NCBI GenBank assembly: GCA_004193285.1
Contig: SECP01000062.1
Span: 1-49,631, forward strand
Source of the DNA: Myxococcales bacterium
GTDB taxonomy: Bacteria > Myxococcota_A > Polyangia > Polyangiales > Polyangiaceae
DNA: 49,631 bases
Direction: 5' to 3'
Each line of letters starts with the position of its first letter. Position 1 is the stretch's first letter. Shown one piece after another: positions 8,241 through 16,415 of the stretch. Position numbers and translations under genes: made by a program. The notes under the pieces are model-generated. The model made no database searches and had not been told where the DNA came from. It saw only the letters and a list, made by a program, of their open reading frames with translations.

Positions 8241-9242
8241 TCAGCCCTTGGATTCGGGCAGCTTCTTCAGGATTTCTTGGAGGATGGTGTCCTCCGCGAC
8301 GCCCTCTGCCTCGCCTTCGAAGCTGCGCAAAATGCGGTGACGCAAGGCTGGCAAGGAGGAGACCCGCACGTCCTCTATCGACGCGGCGAAGCGGCCGGCG
8401 AACAGGGCACGGATCTTGGCGCCGAGCAGCACCGCTTGCACGCCGCGCGGGGAGGCGCCGGTACGCACGAAGCGTTTGACCAGCTCCGTCGCCTCCGCGT
8501 TGCCGGGATGGGTCGCGAGCACGGTGCGGATCGCGTAGTCCTGCACGTGCTTGGCGACCGGTACGCGGCGCACGAGCTTTTGCATCCCGAGCACGTCCTC
8601 GCGCGATAGCACCGGCTTGACCTTGACTTCCTGATCGGTCGTCGTGCGGTCGATGATGGTGTGCAGCTCCTCACGCGAGGGGAAGGGCACCACCAGCTTG
8701 AAGAAGAAGCGGTCCAGCTGGGCCTCCGGAAGCGGGTACGTGCCCTCCATCTCCAGGGGGTTCTGGGTGGCGAGAACGAAGTACGGCTCCTCCAGCTGGT
8801 AGGTGGTGCGGCCGATCGTCACCCGATGCTCTTGCATGGCCTCGAGGAGCGCGCTTTGAGTCTTCGGCGTCGCGCGGTTCACCTCGTCCGCCAGCACGAT
8901 GTTCGCGAAGACGGGGCCTTTGCGGAACTCGAACGTGGTCGGCCCCCCGTGCGTTTCCTCCACCACGACCGTGCCGAGGATGTCCGCCGGCATCAGGTCG
9001 GGCGTGAACTGGATGCGCGAAAACTCGAGGGCGAGCGCCTCCGCCAACGTGCGCACCAGCATGGTCTTGCCCAAGCCGGGCACGCCCTCCAGCAAAGCGT
9101 GCGAGCCGGCGAGGACGCAGGTGATGACGCCGTCCACCACTTCTCGATTGCCGACGATGACGCGACCGATTTCTTCGCGCAGCGTGCCGACCTGCTTTTG
9201 AAAGGCCTGCACTTCCTCACGGGCTTCTTCGACGTCGCTCAT
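8241..9242 (-). CDS. MoxR-family AAA+ ATPase
   Basis: 333 residues. Walker A is GVPGLGKT (53-60) and Walker B is IVLADE (115-120) followed by VNRATPKTQSALLEAMQE, the hallmark of the AAA_3/MoxR group. Sensor-type sequence LATQNPLEMEGTYPLPEAQ and the C-terminal lid domain are present, so the protein looks complete and active. MoxR ATPases are chaperone-like enzymes that mature or insert metal into partner complexes, usually encoded with VWA-domain proteins exactly as here. It stands 70 bases after the coiled-coil gene and 7 bases before DUF58. Confidence 0.93.
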   Translation of the reverse strand: MSDVEEAREEVQAFQKQVGTLREEIGRVIVGNREVVDGVITCVLAGSHALLEGVPGLGKTMLVRTLAEALALEFSRIQFTPDLMPADILGTVVVEETHGGPTTFEFRKGPVFANIVLADEVNRATPKTQSALLEAMQEHRVTIGRTTYQLEEPYFVLATQNPLEMEGTYPLPEAQLDRFFFKLVVPFPSREELHTIIDRTTTDQEVKVKPVLSREDVLGMQKLVRRVPVAKHVQDYAIRTVLATHPGNAEATELVKRFVRTGASPRGVQAVLLGAKIRALFAGRFAASIEDVRVSSLPALRHRILRSFEGEAEGVAEDTILQEILKKLPESKG

Positions 9243-9312
9243 GATGGCTCCAAGGAGAGAGTTAGCAGCTCACGGCTTTAGATTGGGAGCAGCTCGAGAG
9301 CGGACGCGCGGC

Positions 9313-11181
9313 TCAATCGCGCGGCCGGATGAGTTGAAAATACCGGCGGACGTAGAAACGATAGCCGGGCGGGATTTCGTCCTGAGTCATCACCTGCTCG
9401 GCGACGGTCTCGTAGTCCGTAAAAACCTTTTGGTAGCCTCGGCCCACGAAGCCGCGCTCGGCGGCGCCGTAAATGACCTCGGCCGAGGCGGCGCCCTGAC
9501 CGCTGTCCACCCCCGCCGCGGTGACGTCTTGCGTCTTGCCTTCCAGCTTCGTGGGGTCACCGGCGAGGTTTTCGTTGTGGCCGGAGCCGTAACCTCGCCC
9601 CGCGCCGTCACCCTGCCCGGGCGCCTCCGTGTCTTTCCCCGGGCCGTTGCCTTGCCCTTCACCTGGCATCGGCACGTCGATGCTGGGGCCGTCCCCAGCG
9701 CCGCGCGAGAGCCGCAATTGGCCCGGCTGCTTGCCGCCACCCGGCTTGCCATTTTGGCCCGGCTGCTTGCCGCCACCGCGAGCGCGCTCACCGAAGCGCT
9801 GCATGCGGTCCATCTGCTCTTTGCCGCCCTTGCCTTGCTGCCGCAGCACCTCACGCAGCTCTTGAAGGCGCTTGAGCATCTCCTTCTTCTGCTCGTCGTT
9901 CAGCTGCTGCTTGCCCATGCGGTTCACGTCTTCCGCCGCGGACTCGAGGCTCTTCCCCGCGCCCTGCATGTCTTGCATGAGCTGACGCGCGGCGTCTTGC
10001 AGCTGCTTGTCCAGCTCGGAGAGCTTCTGCTGCGAGCGCTCCGCCCGCTGCTTGTCGCGCCCCAGCCGCTCCAGCTTGCGCTTGTTCTCGGCGAGCTTTT
10101 GGTCCGTCTTGGCGGACTTGTCGCCCTCTTGCTGCTTCTTCTTCAGCAGGCTCTGCTGCTCTTCTTCCAGCTCTTTGCGGCGCTGCTCGATCGCAGTTTG
10201 GTGCTCGCTCGAGGCCGAGCTGGCTTTTTGAAGCGCGCTACGCAGCTTGTCCAGCTCCGCCTTGGTCGGCACGTTTTGCTTCTTCTTGAGGCGCTCGGCC
10301 AGCTCCCGCAGGGCTTGCTCCGCGTCCGCCAGGCGCTTCTCCGAAAGCGCCTGGGCAGCGGGCTTGGTGAGGCCGCTCTTCTCGAGCTCCCGCGCGAGCT
10401 CCTTCAAACCGTCGTCCAGCGCCTCTTTATCCAGCTGGCTCGACTCCGCGAGCTCGCGTTCGAGCGAGCCGAGACGCTCGAACACCTCGCGGCGGTCCAT
10501 GCGGTGCGCAGCGATGTCCTCCACGAGCTGGTTGAAGCGCCGCGCAGCCGCGGAAACTTGAGGGTCGTCCGACGCCTTCGCCAGCTCCTGGCCGATCTCG
10601 CGGAACAGCTCCACGTCGTCCGCGCTGAGCAGCGCGGCTTGCGTCCGCACCACGTTGGGCGGCACGACTCGCAGCTGCCGCACCTCTAGCGCGGCGAGCC
10701 CGAGCAGCGCCGCGAACAGCCCCGCGCTGTACGCGAGCTCGACCGGTAGCCGGATGCGCGCGGCGCGGCGCGGCTCGAGCTTCGGCGCCCGCTCCGCTGC
10801 GTCCGCGATCGCCGCTTGCATGAGCGGGCTCCGCTCCGACTCCGGCACGCGCGAGAAGGCGAGCGCGTTCGCGATGCGGTCGTCCAGCCCGTGATGGCGG
10901 TCCAGCGCGAGCGCGCCTTCATAGGGGGAGCGGCGCCGGAGCGCCGCGCGCAGGGCCGCCGAAACCACGACCAGGGCTGGGACGAGCGCGCCCCACAACC
11001 AAGGCCGAGCCTGCGCCGCGTCTAGCGGCACCAACTTGGCGGCCCCGAGGACGAGGGCGGTGTAGGCAATGGGCAAGGGCAGCCAGGCGGCAGCGGCGGC
11101 GACCGCGCGAGAGAGCGCGAGCCTCCGGCCGGTGCTGCGGGCAGCCCGCTCGAGCCGGCCTATCTGGTTCGCTTGGCTCAT
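9313..11181 (-). CDS. DUF4175-like membrane-anchored coiled-coil protein, first gene of MoxR operon
   Basis: 622 residues from ATG at 11181. An in-frame extension to 11379 exists but crosses the intergenic region and has no protein-like character. Two N-terminal helices (around WLPLPIAYTALVLGAAKL and LVPALVVVSAALRAAL) and a third (LAYSAGLFAALLGLAALEV) precede a very long Gln/Lys/Glu/Leu-rich coiled-coil region (roughly residues 200-480). A Gly/Gln-rich linker follows. The conserved C-terminus includes YGAAERGFVGRGYQKVF and IPPGYRFYVRRYFQLIRP. Similar proteins sit beside MoxR/DUF58/BatA genes in myxobacteria. A scaffold role, tethering the MoxR complex to the envelope, is inferred. Divergent from the LDLa lipoprotein gene, with 184 bases between the starts. 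Confidence 0.75.
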   Translation of the reverse strand: MSQANQIGRLERAARSTGRRLALSRAVAAAAAWLPLPIAYTALVLGAAKLVPLDAAQARPWLWGALVPALVVVSAALRAALRRRSPYEGALALDRHHGLDDRIANALAFSRVPESERSPLMQAAIADAAERAPKLEPRRAARIRLPVELAYSAGLFAALLGLAALEVRQLRVVPPNVVRTQAALLSADDVELFREIGQELAKASDDPQVSAAARRFNQLVEDIAAHRMDRREVFERLGSLERELAESSQLDKEALDDGLKELARELEKSGLTKPAAQALSEKRLADAEQALRELAERLKKKQNVPTKAELDKLRSALQKASSASSEHQTAIEQRRKELEEEQQSLLKKKQQEGDKSAKTDQKLAENKRKLERLGRDKQRAERSQQKLSELDKQLQDAARQLMQDMQGAGKSLESAAEDVNRMGKQQLNDEQKKEMLKRLQELREVLRQQGKGGKEQMDRMQRFGERARGGGKQPGQNGKPGGGKQPGQLRLSRGAGDGPSIDVPMPGEGQGNGPGKDTEAPGQGDGAGRGYGSGHNENLAGDPTKLEGKTQDVTAAGVDSGQGAASAEVIYGAAERGFVGRGYQKVFTDYETVAEQVMTQDEIPPGYRFYVRRYFQLIRPRD

Positions 11182-11365
11182 GGTCCCTACAGACGGCGAA
11201 GCCGCGCCCGAGCTTGGGTCCGGCCTCGGTATTGCCGTGTGAGTAAAGCACCTTGGAGCGCCAAGCGCATGCACAACGCGCGGGCCGGCCCGAGGCTTCC
11301 CGAGCCCGCAGGGAAGATTCGCGCCGGCGCATGAGGTATGAGGGACACCTGGGAGGAGCGTTGGG

Positions 11366-12889
11366 ATGAGTAAGCTCATGGGAGGAGTTTTGGGAGTCGT
11401 GCTGGGCGCGTGCGGGAGCCCGGAGTCGCCGAGCCCGGTCTCGGTCTCGAGCGCGGGCGCGGGCGCAGGCGGCGCTGGCAGCGGAGGCAGCTCGGCCGGC
11501 GGAACCGGCGCCGCGTCCTCGGGGCAAGCCGGTCAGGGCCCCATGCTCGGGGCTGGCGCGATGTGGAGCGCGCTCCCAGCTGGTGATGGGGAGCGCGCCA
11601 CGCAGCGTAAGGCGGCGTGCGTCGCGCAATGTCGAACCGACGGCGGCTGCGGGTTTTGGGACGCGGCCGACTGCGAGCGGCAATGCGCCGACCCGCGTCT
11701 CGGTTGCCAGGCAGATCTCGCGCCCGCGGCGTGCTGGGACAAGATGGTGGCGTTCGAGTCGTGCAAGGCGACGTTGAGCTGCGCCCAGCTGAACCAATTT
11801 TATTATCACGCGACGGAGGGCGCCCGGCCGTGCCAAGCCGCAACGGACGAGCTCGGAGCCGCGTGCGGATTCGTCGAGCTCGTCGCCTCCGAGCAGTGCT
11901 ACGGCCCAAGCCTGCGCTGCGCAGACGGTAGTGACCTCTCGCCGTACTGGGTCTGCGATGGGGACAACGACTGCGCGGAGGGCGCGGACGAGGGAAATTG
12001 CCCCTGGCTGAGCAGCGGCGCGGTGTCCTCGTGCTTGGCCAGCGCGACCATCGACGGCGAGGATTCGGCGGGGGACATCGCCGCGCTCGCCGGCGTCACC
12101 TGCATCCGAGGCGCGCTGAACGTGTCCGGCAGCACGCTCGCGGATTTGTCGGGGCTGGAGAGCCTCACGACCGTGGGCGAGCTTCGCATCGGGGTCGCGC
12201 CCCCGCTCTCCTTCGACGACGCCGGCAATCCATCACTGGTGAGCTTGCACGGTCTCGAGAACCTCAAGGGTGTGGGCGCGGTGCGCATCGAGGACAACCC
12301 AGCGTTGACGGATCTGCAGGCGCTCTCGGGCCTCACTTTCGTGACGGGTGACGTCGACATCATCGGTAACGCCGCGCTCGCCTCGCTGGAAGGGCTTCAC
12401 AACCTCACGAGGGCCGGCGAAATGGAGCTCTCGAACAACGCCTCGCTCACGAGCCTCAATGGCCTCCGCGGCCTCACCGCGGTGGACGGGCTCTCGCTGC
12501 GTCACGACCCTTTGCTGGTGAATTTCGAAGGCCTGGGGTCGCTCGAGTACTTCGGCGCAATGGGCCTGAGCGTGGATGACAACGCCGCCCTCGTGGACTT
12601 CAGCGGCCTCCAGATTCGCTCGATTGGAGCGTCGTTCGACGTCAGCAACAACGCCGTCTTGACCAGCCTCAAAGGACTGGAAGGCGTGACACTGCTGGCG
12701 TGGACGGTCACGATCCGAAAAAACCCGCTCCTGGCGAGCATCGGAGCGCTGGCTGCGGTGACCGAGCTCCGCGGGGACGTCACGATTAGCGAAAATCCGC
12801 TCCTGCCCGCCTGCGCTATCGAAGGTTTTCTGACGCCCCTGGGAAAGACCTGCACCTGCAGCGGCAACGGCGCCGCCGCGTGCCCCTGA
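11366..12889 (+). CDS. Lipoprotein with LDL-receptor class A module and leucine-rich repeats
   Basis: 507 residues. ATG at 11366 is preceded by a purine-rich GGGAGGAG ribosome site. A short lipoprotein signal ends at Cys16 (GVVLGAC), followed by a Gly/Ala/Ser linker (about 28-60). A Cys-rich stretch (about 85-180) leads into an LDLa-type module ending CDGDNDCAEGADEGNC (about 178-212), with the acidic calcium-binding residues of that fold. Residues about 230-490 are leucine-rich repeats of about 23 residues, with recurrent patterns such as DNPALTDLQALSGL, GNAALASLEGLHNL and NNASLTSLNGLRGL. This resembles receptor-L/bacterial LRR solenoids. A Cys pair closes the protein. A surface adhesion or recognition role is inferred. 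LDLa modules are much commoner in animals than in bacteria. Confidence 0.8.
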   Translation: MSKLMGGVLGVVLGACGSPESPSPVSVSSAGAGAGGAGSGGSSAGGTGAASSGQAGQGPMLGAGAMWSALPAGDGERATQRKAACVAQCRTDGGCGFWDAADCERQCADPRLGCQADLAPAACWDKMVAFESCKATLSCAQLNQFYYHATEGARPCQAATDELGAACGFVELVASEQCYGPSLRCADGSDLSPYWVCDGDNDCAEGADEGNCPWLSSGAVSSCLASATIDGEDSAGDIAALAGVTCIRGALNVSGSTLADLSGLESLTTVGELRIGVAPPLSFDDAGNPSLVSLHGLENLKGVGAVRIEDNPALTDLQALSGLTFVTGDVDIIGNAALASLEGLHNLTRAGEMELSNNASLTSLNGLRGLTAVDGLSLRHDPLLVNFEGLGSLEYFGAMGLSVDDNAALVDFSGLQIRSIGASFDVSNNAVLTSLKGLEGVTLLAWTVTIRKNPLLASIGALAAVTELRGDVTISENPLLPACAIEGFLTPLGKTCTCSGNGAAACP

Positions 12890-12893
12890 CGCG

Positions 12894-13814
12894 CTACTTT
12901 CGGCTCCAGTCCACGAAGGCGGCCCCGACCGTGAGCGAGCCGCTGAGGTCGTTCGCGACGAGATCACTGCGCGCGCGGAGGGCGAGGCGCGCGAGCCTCC
13001 AGCGCGCGTCGATTCCCACCCACAAGCCAATCGGGCCCCAATGATGGGCAACCCGCAGGCCAAGGTCGATGACGGGCACGACCGCTGCCTGCCCGGAGTT
13101 GCCCTCCGGGTAGGCGACCATCCACTCCGGCCCGCTGCGTAAAACGACGCCGAAGCGCTGACCAGGATCGAACGGCGCGCCATACCCGACCAAGAGCTGA
13201 AAATCCATGAACGACACGCTGCGCCCGGACAGCGCGAAGCGAATCGACTCGCGCCCCCCGATCAGCACCGGGCCAACACTAGCGGCGAAGTCGAAAGCGG
13301 GGCCGGCGGTGGTCGCGATGGTGTCCGAAGCGAGCTCGGTCTCCATGCCGAGCGCGATCCCTCCGCCCCGCGCGTCCGCTGGCCGAACCGCGACGCGGTC
13401 CGCCGGACGCACGGTGGACGGCAACGGAGGCGATGAGCCAGCGCCGGCCGCGAGCACCGGCTCGCCCGAGGCGAGGGCCTCCTCTTCGACTCGCGCGCGC
13501 GCCTCACGGTACAGCCGCGCCTCGATCAAGCCCACGACCTCGTCCACGAGCGGAGCGCGCCCGACGATCGCATCGCGCTCGCCGTTCCACTCGACCCAAG
13601 CCGCGCTCGCCGTGCACACGACCGAAGGGAGAGAGCGAGCGCCGCTCTCTCCCTCGAGCAAGAGCAGCACCCGCGCGTCGAGCTCTTCGTAATCCTCGCT
13701 TTCGAGTCGTGGGCAACGATTCACGACGTGCGCGGGCTCGGCTGCCACCGCGTGCGTCGCGCAAAGCCCCCCGGTGGCGAGCAGACCTAGTGCAAAGATG
13801 CGGCGTCGCGACAT
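12894..13814 (-). CDS. Exported protein of unknown family, paralogue of next gene (A)
   Basis: 306 residues from ATG at 13814. A signal peptide (IFALGLLATGGLCATHAVAA) is followed by an N-terminal domain with the motif CPRLESEDYEELDARVLLLL and a VEWNGERD segment. After a Pro-rich linker comes GGGIALGMETELAS and a region of alternating hydrophobic/polar strands ending GAAFVDWSRK, which looks like an outer-membrane beta-barrel or periplasmic beta domain. It is clearly homologous to the gene just upstream: the same motifs are in the same order. The spacing of 2 bases between them makes an operon certain. The family is not recognised. Its position opposite an ECF sigma gene suggests it is a target of, or signal input to, that sigma factor. 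Confidence 0.75.
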   Translation of the reverse strand: MSRRRIFALGLLATGGLCATHAVAAEPAHVVNRCPRLESEDYEELDARVLLLLEGESGARSLPSVVCTASAAWVEWNGERDAIVGRAPLVDEVVGLIEARLYREARARVEEEALASGEPVLAAGAGSSPPLPSTVRPADRVAVRPADARGGGIALGMETELASDTIATTAGPAFDFAASVGPVLIGGRESIRFALSGRSVSFMDFQLLVGYGAPFDPGQRFGVVLRSGPEWMVAYPEGNSGQAAVVPVIDLGLRVAHHWGPIGLWVGIDARWRLARLALRARSDLVANDLSGSLTVGAAFVDWSRK

Positions 13815-13816
13815 GC

Positions 13817-14704
13817 TCAGCGCGCCTTGCGCCGGCTCCAGTCTACGAAGGCGACCCCGGCGGTGAGGGACACGCCGAATCCCTCCGCGATGGACTGCAC
13901 GGTTGCCAGACGCAGCGGGGAGAGACGGGCGTGCAGGTCCACGCCCAGCCACAGCTCCTTCGCGGCGAGGCCGAGCGCCACGCGCCCGCCGCCGGCCGCG
14001 ATGGGCACGCACTCTGCGCGCGAGGTCGTGGTGGCGGAGCCGGCGGCAAAGCACTCCACCCCGAGCCTGAGCGCCAGGCCCCACGGGGCGCGCGGGCGAA
14101 GTGGCGCGCCGTACGCGAGCAGCGCTTGCAAGTCCAAGAAGGCGCCCTCACCGCCGGTCCACGCCAAGCGAAAAGCCTCACGCACCCCGAGCAGCAGCGG
14201 GCCGGACGGAAGCGCGACGTCGAAGCTGAGCCCCGCGCTACCGACCTGACCGGTGAGCGGCAGCTCGGTCTCCCAGCCCAGTGCGATGCCCCCGCCCTGA
14301 GCGCGGCGCGCCTGAACCTGCCAGACCGGCGGCGTCTCTGGGGCCTGCGCGATGTCCACTTTGGCGAGCGCTTCTAGGGAGGCCGCCTCACGCCTGGCCG
14401 CATCCAAGACGTCCACCACCTCGTCCGGCCGCGGCGCCACGCCCGGCAGCGGCCAGCGCCGGCCGGCCCATTCGACCCAGCTCCCTTCCGCGTCGCACCC
14501 CACCACTGGCGGAGCTCGGGTGTCGTGCGCGCTCCCGAGCCAGAGCAACACTCGCGCGTCCAGCTCGTCGTACTCGGCGGCGTCCAGGCTGGGGCAGAGG
14601 CTCTCCACGTGAGCTCGGTGGCCCTGCGCGAGGCCTGGCGCGGCGACCGCGCTGAGCGCCAAGAAAAGCGGCCAAAGCCGCGCATTGCCTGATGTTTCGC
14701 GCAT
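13817..14704 (-). CDS. Exported protein of unknown family, paralogue of next gene (B)
   Basis: 295 residues from ATG at 14704. The frame opens earlier, but MRETSGN precedes the signal peptide (LWPLFLALSAVAAPGLAQG). The N-terminal domain has CPSLDAAEYDELDARVLLWL and VEWAGRRW; the C-terminal part begins GGGIALGWETEL and ends AGVAFVDWSRR, matching paralogue A throughout. It differs by shorter linkers and extra Cys residues in the barrel-like region (VECFAAG, AECVPIA). The two genes probably arose by tandem duplication. It is first in its two-gene operon and divergent from the ECF sigma gene across 129 bases. Confidence 0.75.
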   Translation of the reverse strand: MRETSGNARLWPLFLALSAVAAPGLAQGHRAHVESLCPSLDAAEYDELDARVLLWLGSAHDTRAPPVVGCDAEGSWVEWAGRRWPLPGVAPRPDEVVDVLDAARREAASLEALAKVDIAQAPETPPVWQVQARRAQGGGIALGWETELPLTGQVGSAGLSFDVALPSGPLLLGVREAFRLAWTGGEGAFLDLQALLAYGAPLRPRAPWGLALRLGVECFAAGSATTTSRAECVPIAAGGGRVALGLAAKELWLGVDLHARLSPLRLATVQSIAEGFGVSLTAGVAFVDWSRRKAR

Positions 14705-14833
14705 ACCTCCCGCCCCGCCAGCATCGCCGATGGCGACGCTCGGAGCACGCAAAAAAAATCTTCGCAGCGAGCCGCTCGCCGCGCGGCTCTCGGGCGACTA
14801 ACGTAAGCGAGTAGGAGTAGCGCGCTCTCGGGG
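14705..14833. promoter_or_regulatory. Shared divergent control region with hairpin and A8 tract
   Basis: This 129-base region separates the exported-protein pair from the sigma gene. It contains a run of eight A (14751-14758) and a 7-bp perfect inverted repeat (14769-14775 with 14783-14789, 7-base loop). On the minus strand the hairpin is followed about 10 bases later by the T8 tract, so it could also serve as a leader attenuator for the exported-protein genes. ECF promoters are often autoregulated, so a cognate promoter is expected here, but no element was identified with confidence. Confidence 0.45.
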
Positions 14834-15421
14834 ATGGCCCAATCTTTCCTCAACACGACCCTCGAGCTGGCCGACGCGGGCCAGCCACTCGAGCAAACGC
14901 TCGCCCGAGAAGGCTCGGACGAGCTCTTGGCGCTCCTCTACCGCCAGATGCGCTCGCTCGCGGGCCCGCGGCAAGATCTGGACGACTTGGTGCAAGCGGC
15001 CGCGGAGCGCGCGCTCAAAGCACTGGAGCGGTTCGAGGGTCGCTCGTCGCTCTCCACCTTCACCTATGGCATCGTGTACCGCACGCTGCTGGATCACCAG
15101 CGCTGGTACCGTCGCTTCCAGCGCCGTTTCACGGTGGAGACGGCAGAAGAGGCCGACCACCCTTCGTTTCCGCGCACGTCCGAGACGGATCTACGTGAGC
15201 TGAGCCGCGCTCGCCGCCTTTACGTGGCGCTGGACCGTCTGCCTAGCGAGAAGCGAGCCGCCCTCATCTTGCACGACCTGGAGGGGCTGGACGTAGCCGA
15301 GGTGGCGGTCATCTGCGGCGCCGGCGAGCTCACGGTGCGCTCTCGTCTGCGCGACGCGCACAAGAAATTGGCGGAATTGCTGCGCAAAGATCCGCTGTTC
15401 GACCCCGAGGTGCCGACGTGA
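14834..15421 (+). CDS. ECF-type RNA polymerase sigma factor
   Basis: 195 residues. Region 2 is DLDDLVQAAAERALKALERF through SLSTFTYGIVYRTLLDHQRW, the core-binding and -10-recognition helices. Region 4 is LPSEKRAALILHDLEGLDVAEVAVI followed by a helix-turn-helix with LTVRSRLRDAHKKLAELL. There is no region 1 or 3, as expected for group 4 (ECF) factors. Its stop overlaps the GTG start of the following membrane protein (GTGA), which is the usual arrangement for a sigma/anti-sigma pair. The regulon is unknown; the divergent exported-protein genes are the obvious candidates. Confidence 0.9.
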   Translation: MAQSFLNTTLELADAGQPLEQTLAREGSDELLALLYRQMRSLAGPRQDLDDLVQAAAERALKALERFEGRSSLSTFTYGIVYRTLLDHQRWYRRFQRRFTVETAEEADHPSFPRTSETDLRELSRARRLYVALDRLPSEKRAALILHDLEGLDVAEVAVICGAGELTVRSRLRDAHKKLAELLRKDPLFDPEVPT

Positions 15422-16218
15422 GCGCGGCGGATTCGGCTCGGTTGGAGCTTGCCAAGCGAGCCTACCAGGCGACTCAGCCCTCCGTGGTGGAGGTGCAAAC
15501 CGGCGTTCGCCGCGCACGGCTGGCGCTGCGCCGCCCCAAGCAACGGCGCAAGTGGTTGATGAAGGGGCTGGTATTCGTGGTGCTGGCGCTGGGCAGCCTC
15601 GCGTGGGCCAAACCGCACGCGCTCGGTGAGCTGGTGGAGCGGGGCCTGCCGCTGCTGGGCGGGGGTGATGGCAAACAACGAGCCGCGCTCATCGTTCCCC
15701 GCGAGGCGCCGCCCGCCGTTCCGAGCCCCGTCACTCCCGCTACCCCGTCTGCGCCGACGACGCAGCTGGCGCCCGCGCCGACCGCGACCGAAGCGACCGC
15801 GCGCGAGGCCCCTGCGGCCGAGCCGAGCGCTCGCAGCTCGAAGACGAAGGCGCGGCCGGGAGCTGTGTCCGCGCGGCCAGAGCTGCGGCAAGCGCCGGTC
15901 GCGGCTCAGAGCGGCGTGGAGAGCGCGAGCGCTTCCGCTTCTTCCGCGCCCGGCGCGCAGGCTGTCTCCGAATGGGGGCGAGTGGGCCAGGCGCTGGCGA
16001 GCGGCGACCAAACGGGCGCGCTGTCTGCCCTGAGCAAGTTGTCGGAGAGCGAAGACCCCCGGACCCGCGACAAGGCCGATCTCGGCCGCGCGCAGCTGCT
16101 GATGTCTCACGGCAACCGCGATCAGGCCTGCTCGCTCGCGCGCTCCCTCACGCGCCGCCGCGCCGGCGGCCACATCGAGCGTCAAGCGTTGATGCTGCTC
16201 AAAGACTGCGCGCGCTGA
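15418..16218 (+). CDS. Single-pass membrane protein, probable anti-sigma partner
   Basis: 266 residues from a GTG that overlaps the sigma stop by four bases. A cytoplasmic N-terminus of about 45 residues is rich in Arg (VRRARLALRRPKQRRKW). One membrane helix (LMKGLVFVVLALGSLAWA) leads to a long Pro/Ala/Thr-rich periplasmic linker (about 95-185). A C-terminal helical region of about 80 residues has TPR-like character (VGQALASGDQTGALSALSKL, LGRAQLLMSHGNRDQACSLA). No zinc-binding anti-sigma motif is visible. The topology and the coupled position make an anti-sigma role likely. The TPR-like tail could sense a periplasmic partner such as the divergent exported proteins. This is inference; direct homology to a named anti-sigma family was not recognised. 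Confidence 0.7.
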   Translation: MSAADSARLELAKRAYQATQPSVVEVQTGVRRARLALRRPKQRRKWLMKGLVFVVLALGSLAWAKPHALGELVERGLPLLGGGDGKQRAALIVPREAPPAVPSPVTPATPSAPTTQLAPAPTATEATAREAPAAEPSARSSKTKARPGAVSARPELRQAPVAAQSGVESASASASSAPGAQAVSEWGRVGQALASGDQTGALSALSKLSESEDPRTRDKADLGRAQLLMSHGNRDQACSLARSLTRRRAGGHIERQALMLLKDCAR

Positions 16219-16234
16219 GCTAGCGGTGAGCGAG

Positions 16235-16316
16235 CGTGGTGACCATCCGCGGTGGCGGAGGGAGCGGCAATGTTACCCCGATTGGGCCGCTCACCCTCCG
16301 CCACCGCTCGACCACG
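16235..16316. terminator. Large imperfect hairpin between convergent genes
   Basis: A 14-bp stem (16249-16262 with 16294-16307) is continued by a further 5 bp (16263-16267 with 16287-16291) across a 2-base bulge. It is flanked by outer 6-base arms (16235-16240 with 16311-16316). It lies in the 197-base gap between the sigma operon and the convergent HEAT-repeat gene. The size and position suit a bidirectional terminator, though no U-tract is evident. Confidence 0.6.
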
Positions 16317-16415
16317 AGCCCCGCCCACCCCGAACCATGACCCCGAACGCTCCGCTGCATCCTTCCTAGTGAGTCGGCGCTCGCTACAGGATTGAGCAGT
16401 CCAAAGAGAGTCGGG

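Noticed and set aside
9241..10689. Leu-rich 482-residue plus-strand frame
   Set aside because: It is antisense to the coiled-coil gene; Leu runs come from reading the complement of Gln/Lys/Glu codons.
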